Positions 44,905-56,073 are shown, counted from the first letter of the stretch. The stretch: 64,000 nt of DNA from Hahella ganghwensis DSM 17046 (GCF_000376785.1 NZ_AQXX01000119.1:1-64000), one strand, 5' to 3'. Notes: generated by a model from the sequence alone, not told the origin. A program made the numbers and translations.

Positions 44905-45247
44905 CAAGTGCTCCTCCCTTGTTTTAGTCCTCTGAGTTTAGGCCGCATTCTGATCCTGTAGTGAGTGCGCCAATTAAACCAGGGTATATGGTCCAGTTCG
45001 GTGGTGAGCCATATGAGGTCTGTTAAAGTAAGCGACCTTTTCTGTTGGGCGCCGTCAAATATAAAGCTATCGATTGTTTAAATTTTATACAATTTTACTA
45101 TTGATGGGTTGACGAGCAAGCAGTAGGGTGATCCTGAAGTTCGAGGCAGTGGGGTCTATACTGATGGATGTTGCGCTGATGGTCTTGGAAATTCATCTAT
45201 TGTCTGGATGTTTATGATTTGGCGCTGACTAATTAAGGGAGGTGCGA
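44905..45247. other. Divergent intergenic region
   Basis: This 343-base gap separates two divergent genes and has an AT-rich core near 45060-45110. No gene or clear promoter pair was found. Confidence 0.45.
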
Positions 45248-46015
45248 TTGGCAAGGTTGCTTCTGTTTGTCATTGTTCTGCTGATACCGCCGGAGCTGTT
45301 GGCCCGTGATTTACTGATTGCGGGACCTCCCTGGACTCCGTTTCTTGATCCGGAGCATCCCAGAAAGGGGGTAGCGACAGAAATAGTGGTTACCTGTCTT
45401 GAGCGTGCGGGTTATCCGACAAAGGTGGTGATAAAGCCTTGGCCGAGAGTGTTGGCAGAAGCTGGTCGCGGGGATATCGACGCCTTGGTGGGGTTGTGGT
45501 TTAGTGCTGATCGGGCTGAGCTGTTTCATTATTCCAAACCCTATTATGTCAATGAAATCTATTTGTTCCGCCAGCGTGAGCGTCTGATAACCACGGCAAG
45601 CCTTCAGTCATTGCAGGGTATTAGTATTGGAGTCAGGCAAAACGCCCGTTATGGCAGCGAATTCGACAAGGCGGATTTCCTGCAAAAGGTTGAGTTGAAT
45701 GAATTGATCAACATTTTGCGAATGGTATCAGTGGGTCGTCTGGATGCCGGAGTCGGGGATCGACTGATTGTTCAGTCGCTGTTACAAACGGAACCTGGGC
45801 TGCGGGGTAAGTTGGTGTTCAGTGAGCCGGCATTGTCTCGAATGCCTTTGCATATGGCGGTGAGTCGCCGGAACTCTGAGCATCGTACTATTGTTAGTCG
45901 TTTTAATGCTGCACTTCGCGAGATGTTGCAAGATGGAACTTTGGCGAACATCTACAGAAGTTGGGATATATCGCAATCTCCCGGGTTGGCTTTTCAGTAC
46001 TCGAGTGAAGAGTAG
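45248..46015 (+). CDS. Periplasmic solute-binding protein (SBP family 3)
   Basis: A signal peptide (hydrophobic core LLLFVIVLLIPPELLA) is followed by a bilobed family-3 solute-binding domain (DLLIAGPPWTPFLD, KGVATEIVVTCLERAGYPTKVVIKPWPRVLAEAGRGDIDALVGLWFSADRAELFHYSKPYY). The ligand is unknown; many such stand-alone proteins bind amino acids. A strong ribosome binding site (GGGAGG) favours the TTG at 45248 over a GTG at 45242. No ABC transporter genes are adjacent. It is convergent with the LysR regulator. Confidence 0.85.
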   Translation: MARLLLFVIVLLIPPELLARDLLIAGPPWTPFLDPEHPRKGVATEIVVTCLERAGYPTKVVIKPWPRVLAEAGRGDIDALVGLWFSADRAELFHYSKPYYVNEIYLFRQRERLITTASLQSLQGISIGVRQNARYGSEFDKADFLQKVELNELINILRMVSVGRLDAGVGDRLIVQSLLQTEPGLRGKLVFSEPALSRMPLHMAVSRRNSEHRTIVSRFNAALREMLQDGTLANIYRSWDISQSPGLAFQYSSEE

Positions 46016-46031
46016 ATGTTCCATGGTAAGC

Positions 46032-46916
46032 TCAGGACCCCATTAAAGGCATGACATCTCCGCTCATCTGTTCAGATTCCGCAATAAACTGCATAAATCC
46101 AGAAACGGCTTCGGGTGTGTGTTGGCGATTATAGAATAGTCGCATCTGTACTGCTGACAGCTCAGGCAGATGTTCACTGGATTTAAATTGTCTTAAACCT
46201 TCCGGGACGATACTTTCACCCAGGGCCGTGACGCCAAGTCCTGCAAGGACGCCAGCCCTGATACCGCTGTAGCTTGCACAGGTGTAGGCAATTCGCCAGG
46301 GGATTTCGGCGCGGTTCAGTGTCTGGATAATGCGGTGTCGATAGACGCACCCTTCTGGAGCAACGATCAGAGGGATAGGGTTTCGGGTATGGCAGGTGTG
46401 TTTGGGGCTGGTGACCCAAACCAGGTTTTCAGACCAGCCCTCAGTGGCGGCAATTGGTTCGAAACTGGTATTCAATGCGAAAACCAGGTCCAGAGAGCGT
46501 TGGCGGAACCGTTCCATTAAATTAACGCTAAGATCGCAGGTCACTTTCAGTGCAACGCTAGGGTGAGCCTGGGCAAATTTCCCGAGGACTTCGGGTAAAA
46601 AGGAGCTTGCATACTCGTTTGGTATTCCCAGGCGCAGACAACCTTCCAGTTTGGGTCCGGAAAGTTTCACCATGACTTCCTTGTTCAACGACATGATGTC
46701 TCTGGCGTACTGCAACAGCATGGTTCCCTGGGGGGTTAGTTCCAGGCTTTTGTTGCTGCGGTTGAACAATGCAGAGCCGGTGATTTCCTCCAGTCGCTTG
46801 ATCTGAAGGCTTACGGCAGGTTGGGATCGGCCCACAATATCGCCTGCCTGGGTGAATCCACCCTGTTCCGCAACGGCAATGAAAGTGTGCAGTAGTTCAG
46901 TCGGTATATAGTTCAT
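46032..46916 (-). CDS. LysR family transcriptional regulator
   Basis: The 294-residue protein has the N-terminal winged helix-turn-helix (LLHTFIAVAEQGGFTQAGDIVGRSQPAVSLQIKRLEEITGSALFNRSNKSLELTPQG) and a C-terminal ligand-binding domain starting LEGCLRLGIPNEYASSFLPEVL. It is divergent from gcvH across 203 bases, the standard layout for a LysR regulator and its target, so it may control the glycine cleavage genes. It could instead control the neighbouring solute-binding gene. The ligand is unknown. Confidence 0.92.
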   Translation of the reverse strand: MNYIPTELLHTFIAVAEQGGFTQAGDIVGRSQPAVSLQIKRLEEITGSALFNRSNKSLELTPQGTMLLQYARDIMSLNKEVMVKLSGPKLEGCLRLGIPNEYASSFLPEVLGKFAQAHPSVALKVTCDLSVNLMERFRQRSLDLVFALNTSFEPIAATEGWSENLVWVTSPKHTCHTRNPIPLIVAPEGCVYRHRIIQTLNRAEIPWRIAYTCASYSGIRAGVLAGLGVTALGESIVPEGLRQFKSSEHLPELSAVQMRLFYNRQHTPEAVSGFMQFIAESEQMSGDVMPLMGS

Positions 46917-47119
46917 GGCGGCTATTAACTTTTTAAATCGCTATATTTTAACTATTAATTTAACAAATCCAAAGTGCAAGAGTATCTTGCGTTGCTAAGT
47001 TTGAATAATAGTTTTTTAAAATGGCGGTCAAATTATCTGGCCCGGTTTATACGTAAGAAGCTGGGATAACCGACCAATCTGACTGTCGAAGTCTTGCCAT
47101 CATAATTGGGAGTTTTTCT
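46917..47119. promoter_or_regulatory. LysR-gcvH divergent promoter region
   Basis: An AT-rich 203-base divergent region. Two similar stretches (ATTAACTTTTTAAAT near 46925 and ATAGTTTTTTAAAAT near 47007) could be LysR-type sites, but no T-N11-A palindrome was confirmed. No glycine riboswitch was recognised. Confidence 0.35.
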
Positions 47120-47494
47120 ATGAGTCGCACCTACTACACCAAAGATCACGAGTGGCTAACCCTGGAAAGCGATAACGTCGGCGTTGTCGGCATTACCGAT
47201 TATGCCCAGGAGCAGCTCGGTGATCTGGTATTCGTTGAATTACCAGAGATTGACCGTGAAGTGGGTGCCGGTGAAGAAATCGGTGTCGTTGAATCTGTAA
47301 AGACAGCCGCTGATGTGAAATCTCCGGTCAGCGGCAAAGTTGTTGCCCAGAATGAAGCATTGGCAGATGCCCCTGAGTCGGTCAACGAATCCCCAATGGG
47401 TGAAGGCTGGATGTTCAAGATTGAATTGTCAGACGTGTCGGAGCTGGAAGGATTGTTGAGCGAAGAGCAATATCAGGAACTGATCGGAGGCTGA
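47120..47494 (+). CDS. gcvH: Glycine cleavage system H protein GcvH
   Basis: The lipoyl carrier that shuttles the aminomethyl group between P, T and L proteins. The 124-residue protein contains the lipoyl site in [15 protein letters not shown] (Lys61) and the conserved start [36 protein letters not shown]. It begins the module gcvH-gcvP-glyA-sdaA-gcvT; the gcvP start is 5 bases after its stop. No lpd gene (L protein) is in the window. Confidence 0.97.
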   Translation: MSRTYYTKDHEWLTLESDNVGVVGITDYAQEQLGDLVFVELPEIDREVGAGEEIGVVESVKTAADVKSPVSGKVVAQNEALADAPESVNESPMGEGWMFKIELSDVSELEGLLSEEQYQELIGG

Positions 47495-47499
47495 TCGCT

Positions 47500-50370
47500 A
47501 TGAGCAAAATCCCATCCTACGCCGAACTGGCGCAGAACGACGCGTTCGTGCCCCGGCACATCGGGCCGAATGCCAATGATATTCAGGCAATGCTTGAAGT
47601 CCTTGGGGTTGATAGTGTTGATGCACTGATCGACAACACTGTTCCTGCCACTATTCGCAATCCTAACCCCCTGAACCTGGCACCAGCTGTTACAGAAGAC
47701 AAAGTTCTGGAAGAACTGAAAGGCTATGCAGACCGCAATAAAGTATATAAGAGCTTTATTGGTGCAGGTTACTATCGCACAATCACGCCTGCTGTAATCC
47801 AGCGCAATATCCTTGAAAACCCTGCCTGGTATACCGCATACACGCCTTACCAGCCGGAGATTTCCCAGGGGCGTCTGGAAGCTCTATTGAATTTCCAGAC
47901 CATGATTGCTGACCTCACAGGAATGGAAATCGCCAATGCCTCCCTGCTGGATGAGGCAACAGCGGCAGCAGAAGCGATGGCACTTTGCCGTCGGATGAAC
48001 ACCAAGAACAAAAGTCTGAACTTCTTTGTGGCAGATGACTGCCATCCTCAAACCATTGAGGTGGTCAAAGGTCGGGCGGCTCCACTAGACATTAATGTCA
48101 TTGTGGCACCGGCGGAACAAGCTTCCCAACATGATAGCTTTGCCGTTCTTCTGCAATATCCCGGAACCTTTGGTGATGTTCGTGACTACAAGGATCTGAT
48201 CAAGCAGTGCCACGATAAGTCCGTTCAGGTCATTATGGCGGCCGATATTCTGGCTCTGACAATGCTGACTTCACCGGGAGAGCTTGGTGCTGATGTGGCG
48301 GTTGGGTCCAGTCAGCGCTTTGGTGTGCCTCTGTTCTTCGGAGGACCTCATGCCGCGTATATGGCGACCAAGGATCAATTCCGTCGCTCGTTGCCGGGCC
48401 GTCTGGTCGGTGTTTCTATCGACAGTAATGGTGAATCCGCCTACCGTCTGGCATTGCAGACTCGCGAACAGCACATCCGTCGCCAGAATGCGACCTCCAA
48501 CATTTGTACAGCACAGGCGCTGCTTGCCGTTATCGCATCCATGTACGCGTGTTATCACGGCCCTGAAGGACTGAAGCGAATTGCACAGCGGATTCATCGC
48601 CTGGCATGCAGCCTGAAGCAAGGTCTGCAAGCCGCTAGCTTTGACGGTATGCCTGAACATTTCTTCGATACTCTGACTGTCTCAACCGGAGACAAGACCG
48701 ACGCAATTTATAACGCTGCGCTGGCTGCGGAAATGAACTTGCGCCGGGTGGGAGATGATCGTCTTGGTATTTCTCTGGATGAGACCACAACTGCGGAAGA
48801 TGTTGTTACTCTGCTGAAAGTGTTTGGTCAGAGTGAGTCTACAGTCGAAGGCTTGAATCTGGATACAGTGGCTACTGCCATTCCGGCTTCTCTGGAGCGC
48901 ACCTCGCCATATCTGGAGCACCCTGTTTTCAGTCAGCATCACTCAGAAACAGCCATGTTGCGTTACCTGCGCTCTCTGGCGGACAAGGACCTTGCGCTTG
49001 ATCGCACAATGATTCCGCTGGGCTCCTGTACCATGAAGCTGAATGCAACCACCGAAATGATGCCGGTCAGCTGGCCAGAGTTCTGTGATATTCACCCGTT
49101 TGTGCCACTGGACCAGTCCGAAGGCTATCGGGATATGATCGCCAGCCTGGAAGATATGCTGTGTGAGGCGACGGGTTATGATGCCTGCTCATTGCAGCCG
49201 AATGCCGGCTCCCAGGGTGAGTATGCCGGGTTGTTGGCAATTCGTGCCTACCACGTCAGCCGTGGTGAAGGTCAGCGGAACGTCTGCCTGATCCCAAGCT
49301 CTGCCCATGGAACCAACCCCGCCTCCGCCCAAATGGTAGGAATGAAGGTTGTGGTCGTGGCTTGTGACAGCAAAGGCAACGTTGACCTGAACGATCTGCG
49401 GGAAAAAGCTGAAAAACACAGCGAAGATCTTGCTGCGATCATGGTGACCTATCCGTCGACTCACGGAGTATTTGAGGAAGGTATTCGCGAAGTCTGCGAT
49501 ATCATTCATCACCATGGTGGCCAGGTATACATTGACGGCGCCAACCTGAACGCGATGGTTGGCCTGTGTCAGCCTGGTAAGTTCGGTGGCGACGTGTCCC
49601 ACCTGAACCTGCATAAGACATTCTGTATCCCTCATGGAGGCGGTGGTCCTGGTGTTGGTCCGGTGGCGGTTGCTGAGCATCTGGCCCCATTCCTTCCAGG
49701 ACACCCATTGTTGGTTTCTCAGAGCAAGGAACGTATCGATCCTGTGTCGGCGGCTCCTTATGGAAGTGCAGGCATTCTGCCTATCTCCTGGACCTATATG
49801 CGTATGATGGGGCCGCAAGGCCTGGCGGAAGCTTCGCGGATTGCTATTCTGAGCGCGAACTATGTCAGCAAGCGCCTGTCTGAGCATTACCCGGTACTGT
49901 ACACCGGTACAAACGGTTACGTGGCTCACGAATGTATCGTGGATATGCGTGGTTTCAAAGACAGCGTTGGCGTCACTGTTGATGATATTGCCAAGCGTTT
50001 GATCGACTTTGGTTTCCATGCTCCTACCATGTCTTTCCCGGTTCCGGGAACCTTAATGATTGAGCCAACAGAGAGTGAGTCCAAAGAAGAACTGGACCGT
50101 TTCTGTGATGCGATGATTGCAATTCGCGAGGAAATCCGTGCTGTTGAGCGTGGAGAGTACAGCATCGATAGCAGTCCGTTGCGTATGGCACCTCACACTA
50201 CCCGTGATCTGGTAGGTGAGTGGAATCGCCCTTACACCCGCGAACAAGGTGTATTTCCGGTGGCAAGCCTGCCCGCCGATAAATACTGGTGTCCTGTGGG
50301 TCGTATCGACAATGTCTATGGCGACCGGAACCTGGTTTGTTCCTGTCCTTCAATGAGTGACTACGAGTAG
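47500..50370 (+). CDS. gcvP: Glycine dehydrogenase (decarboxylating) GcvP
   Basis: The P protein decarboxylates glycine with PLP and passes the aminomethyl group to GcvH. The 956-residue single-chain form has two homologous halves; the PLP Lys706 lies in [21 protein letters not shown]. The N-terminal half starts [22 protein letters not shown], the family signature. Translation is probably coupled to gcvH through the 5-base gap. Confidence 0.97.
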   Translation: MSKIPSYAELAQNDAFVPRHIGPNANDIQAMLEVLGVDSVDALIDNTVPATIRNPNPLNLAPAVTEDKVLEELKGYADRNKVYKSFIGAGYYRTITPAVIQRNILENPAWYTAYTPYQPEISQGRLEALLNFQTMIADLTGMEIANASLLDEATAAAEAMALCRRMNTKNKSLNFFVADDCHPQTIEVVKGRAAPLDINVIVAPAEQASQHDSFAVLLQYPGTFGDVRDYKDLIKQCHDKSVQVIMAADILALTMLTSPGELGADVAVGSSQRFGVPLFFGGPHAAYMATKDQFRRSLPGRLVGVSIDSNGESAYRLALQTREQHIRRQNATSNICTAQALLAVIASMYACYHGPEGLKRIAQRIHRLACSLKQGLQAASFDGMPEHFFDTLTVSTGDKTDAIYNAALAAEMNLRRVGDDRLGISLDETTTAEDVVTLLKVFGQSESTVEGLNLDTVATAIPASLERTSPYLEHPVFSQHHSETAMLRYLRSLADKDLALDRTMIPLGSCTMKLNATTEMMPVSWPEFCDIHPFVPLDQSEGYRDMIASLEDMLCEATGYDACSLQPNAGSQGEYAGLLAIRAYHVSRGEGQRNVCLIPSSAHGTNPASAQMVGMKVVVVACDSKGNVDLNDLREKAEKHSEDLAAIMVTYPSTHGVFEEGIREVCDIIHHHGGQVYIDGANLNAMVGLCQPGKFGGDVSHLNLHKTFCIPHGGGGPGVGPVAVAEHLAPFLPGHPLLVSQSKERIDPVSAAPYGSAGILPISWTYMRMMGPQGLAEASRIAILSANYVSKRLSEHYPVLYTGTNGYVAHECIVDMRGFKDSVGVTVDDIAKRLIDFGFHAPTMSFPVPGTLMIEPTESESKEELDRFCDAMIAIREEIRAVERGEYSIDSSPLRMAPHTTRDLVGEWNRPYTREQGVFPVASLPADKYWCPVGRIDNVYGDRNLVCSCPSMSDYE

Positions 50371-50445
50371 CTGATTGCTTTTCGTTAGTCACCGGTAGGT
50401 CGTAACCAGACCGGTAATTCTTACAAAAATTCGAACCGGAAACAC

Positions 50446-50482
50446 CGGTGCTCCCTTGCTGATAACGCGGCAGGGAGCACCG
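50446..50482 (+). other. Intercistronic hairpin between gcvP and glyA
   Basis: CGGTGCTCCCT and AGGGAGCACCG form a perfect 11-bp stem with a 15-base loop in the 179-base gap. There is no U-tract, so a leader, processing or stability element is more likely than a terminator. Confidence 0.55.
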
Positions 50483-50549
50483 TGCCTGAATATCGCGGGA
50501 ATCGACCCAGGCGGAAGGCGTTTCCACTGAATCCGAGAGGAGCTACATC

Positions 50550-51815
50550 ATGTTTAATGAAGATATGAATATTGCGGATTTCGATCCCCAACTGGCCGCG
50601 GCCATGCAGTCTGAACGGCAACGTCAGGAGGAGCATATCGAGTTGATTGCTTCAGAAAACTACGTCAGCCCACGCGTGATGGAAGCTCAGGGAAGCGAAC
50701 TAACCAACAAGTACGCCGAAGGTTATCCAAGCAAGCGCTACTACGGCGGTTGTGAGTTTGTCGATGTCGCCGAACAACTGGCGATCGACCGTGCCAAAGA
50801 ACTGTTTGGTGCAGATTACGCGAATGTTCAACCACATTCCGGCTCACAAGCCAATGCGGGCGTCTACATGGCGCTGATCAAGCCAGGAGATACGATTCTG
50901 GGTATGAGCCTGGACCACGGTGGGCACTTGACTCACGGTGCCAAGCCAAACTTTTCCGGGAAGATCTATAACGCCATTCAGTATGGATTAAATCCTGAAA
51001 CCGGTGAGATCGACTACGATCAGGTTGAGGCGCTTGCTCAGGAGCATAAGCCCAAGCTGATAATCGCAGGATTTTCTGCCTACTCCCGCATTATTGACTG
51101 GCAACGCTTCCGCGACATTGCTGACAGTGTCGGTGCTTATCTGGTGGTGGACATGGCGCATATCGCCGGTCTGGTTGCCGCAGGTCTTTACCCGAGCCCG
51201 GTTCAGATTGCAGACGTCACCACGACGACCACACACAAGACCCTTCGTGGGCCCCGTGGTGGATTGATACTGGCGAAATCCAATCCTGAAATTGAGAAGA
51301 AGCTGCAATCCTTGATTTTCCCAGGTATTCAGGGTGGTCCACTGATGCATGTGATTGCCGCCAAAGCGGTTGCTTTCAAAGAAGCGTTAGAGCCTGAATT
51401 CAAGGATTATCAGAAGCAGGTGATTGCCAATGCCAAAGCCATGGCCACGACCATGATTACCCGTGGCTACAAAATCGTCAGTGGTGGAACTGATGATCAT
51501 CTATTCCTGGTGGACCTGATCGATAAGGGGATTACCGGAAAAGATGCAGACGCTGCACTGGAGAAAGCCCATATCACGGTGAACAAGAATACAGTGCCGA
51601 ATGATCCGCAGTCGCCTTTTGTGACTTCCGGTCTGAGAATCGGTACTCCGTGTATTACCACTCGTGGCTTCAAAGAAACTGAGGCGAAAGAGCTGGCGAA
51701 CTGGATCTGCGATGTGCTTGAAGACATCAACAACGAGTCTGTTATCGCTACCGTCCGGGAAAAAGTGGGAGAGATCTGCCGTCGATTCCCGGTATATGGC
51801 CGTAAGATTTCCTGA
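50550..51815 (+). CDS. glyA: Serine hydroxymethyltransferase GlyA
   Basis: PLP enzyme interconverting serine and glycine with tetrahydrofolate. The PLP Lys230 lies in [14 protein letters not shown], and the start [32 protein letters not shown] is typical. At 421 residues it has the usual length. A strong ribosome binding site (GAGAGGAG) precedes the ATG. Its place inside the gcv module suggests a copy dedicated to glycine/serine use; another glyA may exist elsewhere in the genome. Confidence 0.96.
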   Translation: MFNEDMNIADFDPQLAAAMQSERQRQEEHIELIASENYVSPRVMEAQGSELTNKYAEGYPSKRYYGGCEFVDVAEQLAIDRAKELFGADYANVQPHSGSQANAGVYMALIKPGDTILGMSLDHGGHLTHGAKPNFSGKIYNAIQYGLNPETGEIDYDQVEALAQEHKPKLIIAGFSAYSRIIDWQRFRDIADSVGAYLVVDMAHIAGLVAAGLYPSPVQIADVTTTTTHKTLRGPRGGLILAKSNPEIEKKLQSLIFPGIQGGPLMHVIAAKAVAFKEALEPEFKDYQKQVIANAKAMATTMITRGYKIVSGGTDDHLFLVDLIDKGITGKDADAALEKAHITVNKNTVPNDPQSPFVTSGLRIGTPCITTRGFKETEAKELANWICDVLEDINNESVIATVREKVGEICRRFPVYGRKIS

Positions 51816-51905
51816 GCTGATCAGGTAATCCAATAAATCCAACGAGTGTGGGTGTAAAATAATGACAATCGTTCATTCGAAACCATTATCGGGGAGAGGA
51901 TGATT

Positions 51906-53285
51906 ATGGCCGTTAGCGTATTTGATCTTTTCAAAATCGGTATCGGCCCATCCAGTTCGCATACTGTAGGGCCGATGAAAGCTGTTCTGTTGTTTCTCCA
52001 GGGGTTGGAGAAAGACGGCAATCTGAATGATGTGGTAACACTGAAAGCGGAACTCTTCGGCTCTCTGGCGGCGACGGGTAAAGGTCACGGATCAGACAAA
52101 GCTGTGATGCTCGGCATTGAGGGAGATACACCGGAAGACGTGGATACCTCCTCCGTTGAGTCTCGTATTGAGAACATCAGAAGCAGTAAGAAAATTAAGC
52201 TGCTGGGTGTACGTGAGATCGATTTTATCGAGTCCGAACATCTGGTGATGAATAAACGGGCCAGTCTGCCCTACCATCCCAATGGCATGCGCTTTACTGC
52301 GTTCGGTGACGGTGGCATCGCATTAAGAACCCGCCTTTACTATTCCGTAGGTGGCGGCTTTGTTCTTGATGAGCAGGCGGCCGGGGATAGCAAAATCGTT
52401 GCCGACTCGACGCCGGTCCCCTATGAATTCACTAATGCCGCGCAATTGCTCAAACACTGTCATGATAACAGTCTGAGTATCAGTCAAGTCATGATGGAAA
52501 ATGAAAAGGTTTGGCGCAGCGAGGAAGAGGTTCGAGCAGGTTTGCTCAATATCTGGCACGTCATGCAGGAATGCGTTGATCGTGGCTGCAAGACCGAAGG
52601 CATTCTTCCCGGCGGCCTGAAGGTCAAACGCCGGGCAGCTGAACTTTATCGCAAGTTGATCCATCGTCCGGAAGCGGCCATGCGAGATCCTCTTAATGTG
52701 ATGGATTGGGTCAATCTCTACGCCCTGGCGGTCAATGAAGAAAATGCTGCCGGCGGCAGGGTCGTCACGGCGCCGACCAATGGTGCTGCGGGTATTATCC
52801 CTGCTGTCCTGCATTACTATGATCGTTTTGTCTCCTCTTCTTCTGAAGACGGCATTGTGCGCTTCCTCCTGACAGCAGGAGCAATCGGTGTGCTTTATAA
52901 GGAAGGGGCGTCCATTTCCGGAGCTGAAGTGGGATGCCAGGGTGAAGTGGGGGTGGCTTGCTCAATGGCAGCTGGTGCACTGGCCGAAGTTACCGGTGGT
53001 ACGCCTGATCAAGTGGAAAACGCGGCAGAAATTGGTATGGAGCACAATCTCGGATTGACCTGTGACCCTATTGGCGGGCTGGTTCAGATTCCCTGTATTG
53101 AACGCAATGCCATGGGAGCGATTAAAGCGTTGAATGCCTCTCGTATGGCGTTACGCGGTGATGGTCATCACTTTGTTTCCCTCGACAAGGTAATCAAGAC
53201 CATGAAGGCCACCGGTGCCGATATGAAAACGAAGTACAAAGAAACCGCCCGGGGTGGATTGGCGGTTAACGTAATTGAATGTTAA
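51906..53285 (+). CDS. sdaA: L-serine ammonia-lyase (Fe-S, single chain)
   Basis: Deaminates serine to pyruvate with an oxygen-sensitive Fe4S4 cluster. The 459-residue protein begins [23 protein letters not shown] and has the C-terminal catalytic domain with Cys-bearing segments [24 protein letters not shown] and [11 protein letters not shown]. The ATG at 51906 is preferred because GGAGAGG lies six bases upstream; an ATG at 51900 is too close to it. Placed between glyA and gcvT, it completes a glycine-to-serine-to-pyruvate route. Confidence 0.95.
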   Translation: MAVSVFDLFKIGIGPSSSHTVGPMKAVLLFLQGLEKDGNLNDVVTLKAELFGSLAATGKGHGSDKAVMLGIEGDTPEDVDTSSVESRIENIRSSKKIKLLGVREIDFIESEHLVMNKRASLPYHPNGMRFTAFGDGGIALRTRLYYSVGGGFVLDEQAAGDSKIVADSTPVPYEFTNAAQLLKHCHDNSLSISQVMMENEKVWRSEEEVRAGLLNIWHVMQECVDRGCKTEGILPGGLKVKRRAAELYRKLIHRPEAAMRDPLNVMDWVNLYALAVNEENAAGGRVVTAPTNGAAGIIPAVLHYYDRFVSSSSEDGIVRFLLTAGAIGVLYKEGASISGAEVGCQGEVGVACSMAAGALAEVTGGTPDQVENAAEIGMEHNLGLTCDPIGGLVQIPCIERNAMGAIKALNASRMALRGDGHHFVSLDKVIKTMKATGADMKTKYKETARGGLAVNVIEC

Positions 53286-53302
53286 GCCGAAGGAGCTGAC
53301 AG

Positions 53303-54424
53303 ATGGCTGAATCCAGCACTGCATTAAAAACACCACTGTATGATCTGCACATGGAACTGGGAGCCAAGATGGTTGAGTTTGCCGGATATATGATGCCGGT
53401 ATCTTACCCTGCAGGCATTATCAAGGAACATACGCACACCCGGGAAAAAGCCGGTCTGTTTGACGTATCTCACATGGGGCAGGTGAAACTGATCGGCTCC
53501 GGTGCGGCCGAAGCTCTGGAGACCCTGGTACCTGGTGATGTTGTCGGGCTGGCTCCAGGTGAGCAGCGCTACACGTTGTTCACTAACGAAAAGGGTGGGA
53601 TTCTCGATGATCTCATGGTGACCAATGACGGTGAATCACTGTTTCTGGTGGTGAATGCGGCCTGTAAAGATCAGGACATTGCTCACCTGAAGCAGCATCT
53701 GAGTGATCATTGTGAAATCAAGGTACTTGAAGATCGTGCACTTCTGGCATTGCAGGGCCCGGCAGCAGCGAAAGTGATGGAGTCTTTTGCTCCGGAACTG
53801 AACAAGCTGACTTTTATGAAGGGCGCCTATGCGAGCCTTAATGGAGCGGAGTGCTTTGTCACCCGGTCCGGCTATACCGGTGAAGATGGTTTTGAGATTT
53901 CTGTACCTGCTGACGAATGTGAAGCGCTGGCGCGTGCACTGCTGGCTCATGAGGAAGTCGAGCCAATCGGCCTTGGTGCTCGTGATTCATTGCGCCTGGA
54001 AGCCGGTTTGTGCCTGTATGGACATGACCTGAATACCGAAACCAATCTGGTGGAAGGCAACCTGAAATGGGTTCTGTCCAAACCACGTCGTTCAGGTGAA
54101 GCTCGTGAAGGCGGATTCCCCGGAGCTGCTGAAACTCTGAAGCAATTTGCAGAAGGCAGCAGCCGTAAGCGTGTCGGCATTCAACCTGAAGGTCGCGCTC
54201 CTGTTCGTGAAGGGGCGGAAATTCAGACATTGGATGGTGAAAAGATCGGTGAAATCACCAGTGGTGGTTTTGGGCCAACAGTCGGAAAACCTGTTGCCAT
54301 GGGTTATGTCAGCTCAGAATACGCTGCCGTCGGTAGCAAATTAAAAGTGATATTGAGAGGCAGGGAAATTGCCGCGGAAGTGGTGCCGGCCATCTTTGTT
54401 GAGCACCGGTATTTCCGAGGCTAG
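53303..54424 (+). CDS. gcvT: Glycine cleavage system aminomethyltransferase GcvT
   Basis: The T protein releases ammonia from the aminomethyl-lipoyl group of GcvH and forms methylene-tetrahydrofolate. The 373-residue protein has the family start TPLYDLHMELGAKMVEFAGYMMPVSY, GLFDVSHMGQVKLIG, and GYTGEDGFEISVP. It is separated from sdaA by 17 bases with AAGGAG in the gap. It is the last gene before a hairpin terminator. Confidence 0.96.
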   Translation: MAESSTALKTPLYDLHMELGAKMVEFAGYMMPVSYPAGIIKEHTHTREKAGLFDVSHMGQVKLIGSGAAEALETLVPGDVVGLAPGEQRYTLFTNEKGGILDDLMVTNDGESLFLVVNAACKDQDIAHLKQHLSDHCEIKVLEDRALLALQGPAAAKVMESFAPELNKLTFMKGAYASLNGAECFVTRSGYTGEDGFEISVPADECEALARALLAHEEVEPIGLGARDSLRLEAGLCLYGHDLNTETNLVEGNLKWVLSKPRRSGEAREGGFPGAAETLKQFAEGSSRKRVGIQPEGRAPVREGAEIQTLDGEKIGEITSGGFGPTVGKPVAMGYVSSEYAAVGSKLKVILRGREIAAEVVPAIFVEHRYFRG

Positions 54425-54537
54425 GCCCGACGCTCGATTCACATGACAGGGTCGTTTACCTGGTGGTTGCCAGATTGGTTGATTGGCGGTTGATTGTCTG
54501 CGCAGCTGAAACTATAAGGTGACACACCAGACCCTTT

Positions 54538-54568
54538 AGGCAGAGTGGGGCGAAAGCCCGCTCTGCCT
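54538..54568 (+). terminator. Hairpin terminator after the gcv module
   Basis: AGGCAGAGTGGG and CCCGCTCTGCCT form a 12-pair stem (one G-U) with a GCGAAAG-type loop, followed by GTTCTGCT. The T-tract is weak. Confidence 0.6.
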
Positions 54569-54689
54569 GTTCTGCTATGGATTGTCTTCATTAAATCTCG
54601 CTTAACTGATGGCGTCATATCTTGTTCTTCATCTTCAAGCCTGTCAGTATGTTTTGCAGTTTTATGTCAGAAGTTGATGGATTGTCCGG

Positions 54690-55658
54690 ATGGAGATGAG
54701 AAAAATCCGCCTTTTAATTGTTTTATGCCTGTTTTTTGCTTCACTTGTCCAGGCTCAGGCCCCTGGTGACACGTCAAAATCTTCCCCCCAATCAGGCCTG
54801 TTGGCCTCGATATCGCCAGATACTGCCAATATTCAGCTGGCATCTGTAAAAGCGGCGGTGTTTGATCTCAGTAGCGGCAGGACGCTTTACCAGAAAAATG
54901 ATGACTGGATAGTACCCATTGCTTCCATTACCAAAGTCATGACGGCAATGGTGGTTCTGGATTCAGGGGAATCTTTAAAAGAATTGATTACCATCACAAA
55001 GCCCGACAGAGATACCGTTAAAAATGCCTACTCGCGAATTCGCATAGGGTCCCGGATATCCCGGGGGGATTTGTTGCTGCTGGCTTTGATGTCCTCAGAA
55101 AACCTGGCGGCCAATGTTCTGGCTCAGTCGCATCCGGGAGGACTTGATGCCTTTGTGACTGATATGAATGCCAAAGCTAAGGAGCTTGGTATGAGCGACA
55201 GCCGGTTTACAGATCCCAGTGGGTTGGCTGTAACGAATGTCTCGACTGCGGCAGATCTTGTGAAAATGGTTAAAGCGGCCATGACCTATGATAAGATTCG
55301 CGAATTCACCACCACGACAAGACATGACGCCCGCTTCAGAGGTCCCAGGTACACGCTTGCTTATGGCAATACGAACCTTTTGGTACGTCGGGACAGCTGG
55401 GATGTGAAGTTCAGTAAAACAGGGTATATCAACGAAGCCGGACGCTGTCTGGTGATGGTGAGTAATATCGCTGGTCGCGATGTGGCTATGGTGTTTCTGG
55501 ACTCTTTCGGCAAGCGCAGCCCAATCGGTGATGCCGGTCGGGTTAAACGTTGGATTACCACCGGCCATAGTGGATCTGTGGCAAAAGCCGCCCGTCAATA
55601 CGAGCGTGATAGAATTGCCGAGTACGAGCAGAAAATGGCCTTGGCCAGCGATTCCTGA
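54690..55658 (+). CDS. pbpG: D-alanyl-D-alanine endopeptidase PbpG-like (PBP7)
   Basis: A periplasmic low-mass penicillin-binding protein that cuts peptidoglycan cross-links. It has a signal peptide (cleavage after VQAQA), and the three active-site motifs: S79-x-x-K82 (ASITK), S136-E-N138 (SSEN) and K243-T-G (FSKTGYIN). The 322-residue length and absence of a C-terminal amphipathic anchor fit PBP7 rather than DacA-type carboxypeptidases. The ATG at 54690 is used; 54696 is an alternative. Confidence 0.88.
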   Translation: MEMRKIRLLIVLCLFFASLVQAQAPGDTSKSSPQSGLLASISPDTANIQLASVKAAVFDLSSGRTLYQKNDDWIVPIASITKVMTAMVVLDSGESLKELITITKPDRDTVKNAYSRIRIGSRISRGDLLLLALMSSENLAANVLAQSHPGGLDAFVTDMNAKAKELGMSDSRFTDPSGLAVTNVSTAADLVKMVKAAMTYDKIREFTTTTRHDARFRGPRYTLAYGNTNLLVRRDSWDVKFSKTGYINEAGRCLVMVSNIAGRDVAMVFLDSFGKRSPIGDAGRVKRWITTGHSGSVAKAARQYERDRIAEYEQKMALASDS

Positions 55659-55725
55659 ACAGGGACATTACGGAAAGGACCCTCCGTAAACCCTGGTTTT
55701 CCTTTTCATTGAGGTAGACTGATTA

Positions 55726-56073
55726 ATGAAACTTTATATGCTGGTTGACACCATGGATTGGGGTGAGGTCGATGAGTCGATGACCGCAGCCATAACAGAA
55801 TGGGCTGGCACGCAAGGGGATGAAATCGAGCTGGTAAATGTCTCTGAAGAGGCAACTGGTGAGCGTCATCTTGGCATCAATATTCAGGCCAGTAAGGCTT
55901 CCCAGTTAAAGGAGCCCTTGAACTTTCTCTATGGTCTGGCCAAGACTCATAAACTGGAGTTTGTTGTCGGCATTTATGACCCGGACAGCAGGGCCATGGA
56001 GGATATTTGCTATTTCGGTCATGAAGAAGGCCGACCTGATGCCTTTGAAGTGGCAAACTATTTATTTATGTAG
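55726..56073 (+). CDS. Hypothetical cytosolic protein, 115 residues
   Basis: The family is not recognised. A compact acidic protein without signal or membrane segments (MKLYMLVDTMDWGEVDESMTAAITEWAG; LEFVVGIYDPDSRAMEDICYFGHEEGRPDAFEVANYLFM). It looks like a small alpha/beta domain. A GAGG ribosome binding site lies upstream. It follows pbpG by 67 bases on the same strand, with no functional link visible. Confidence 0.7.
   Translation: MKLYMLVDTMDWGEVDESMTAAITEWAGTQGDEIELVNVSEEATGERHLGINIQASKASQLKEPLNFLYGLAKTHKLEFVVGIYDPDSRAMEDICYFGHEEGRPDAFEVANYLFM

Noticed and set aside
46917..47119. Glycine riboswitch before gcvH
   Set aside because: No tandem aptamer-like helices recognised in the 203-base AT-rich region; LysR control is more likely.
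49189..50019. 276-codon open frame opposite gcvP
   Set aside because: Antisense shadow of the strongly conserved gcvP gene; no ribosome binding site or recognisable motif.
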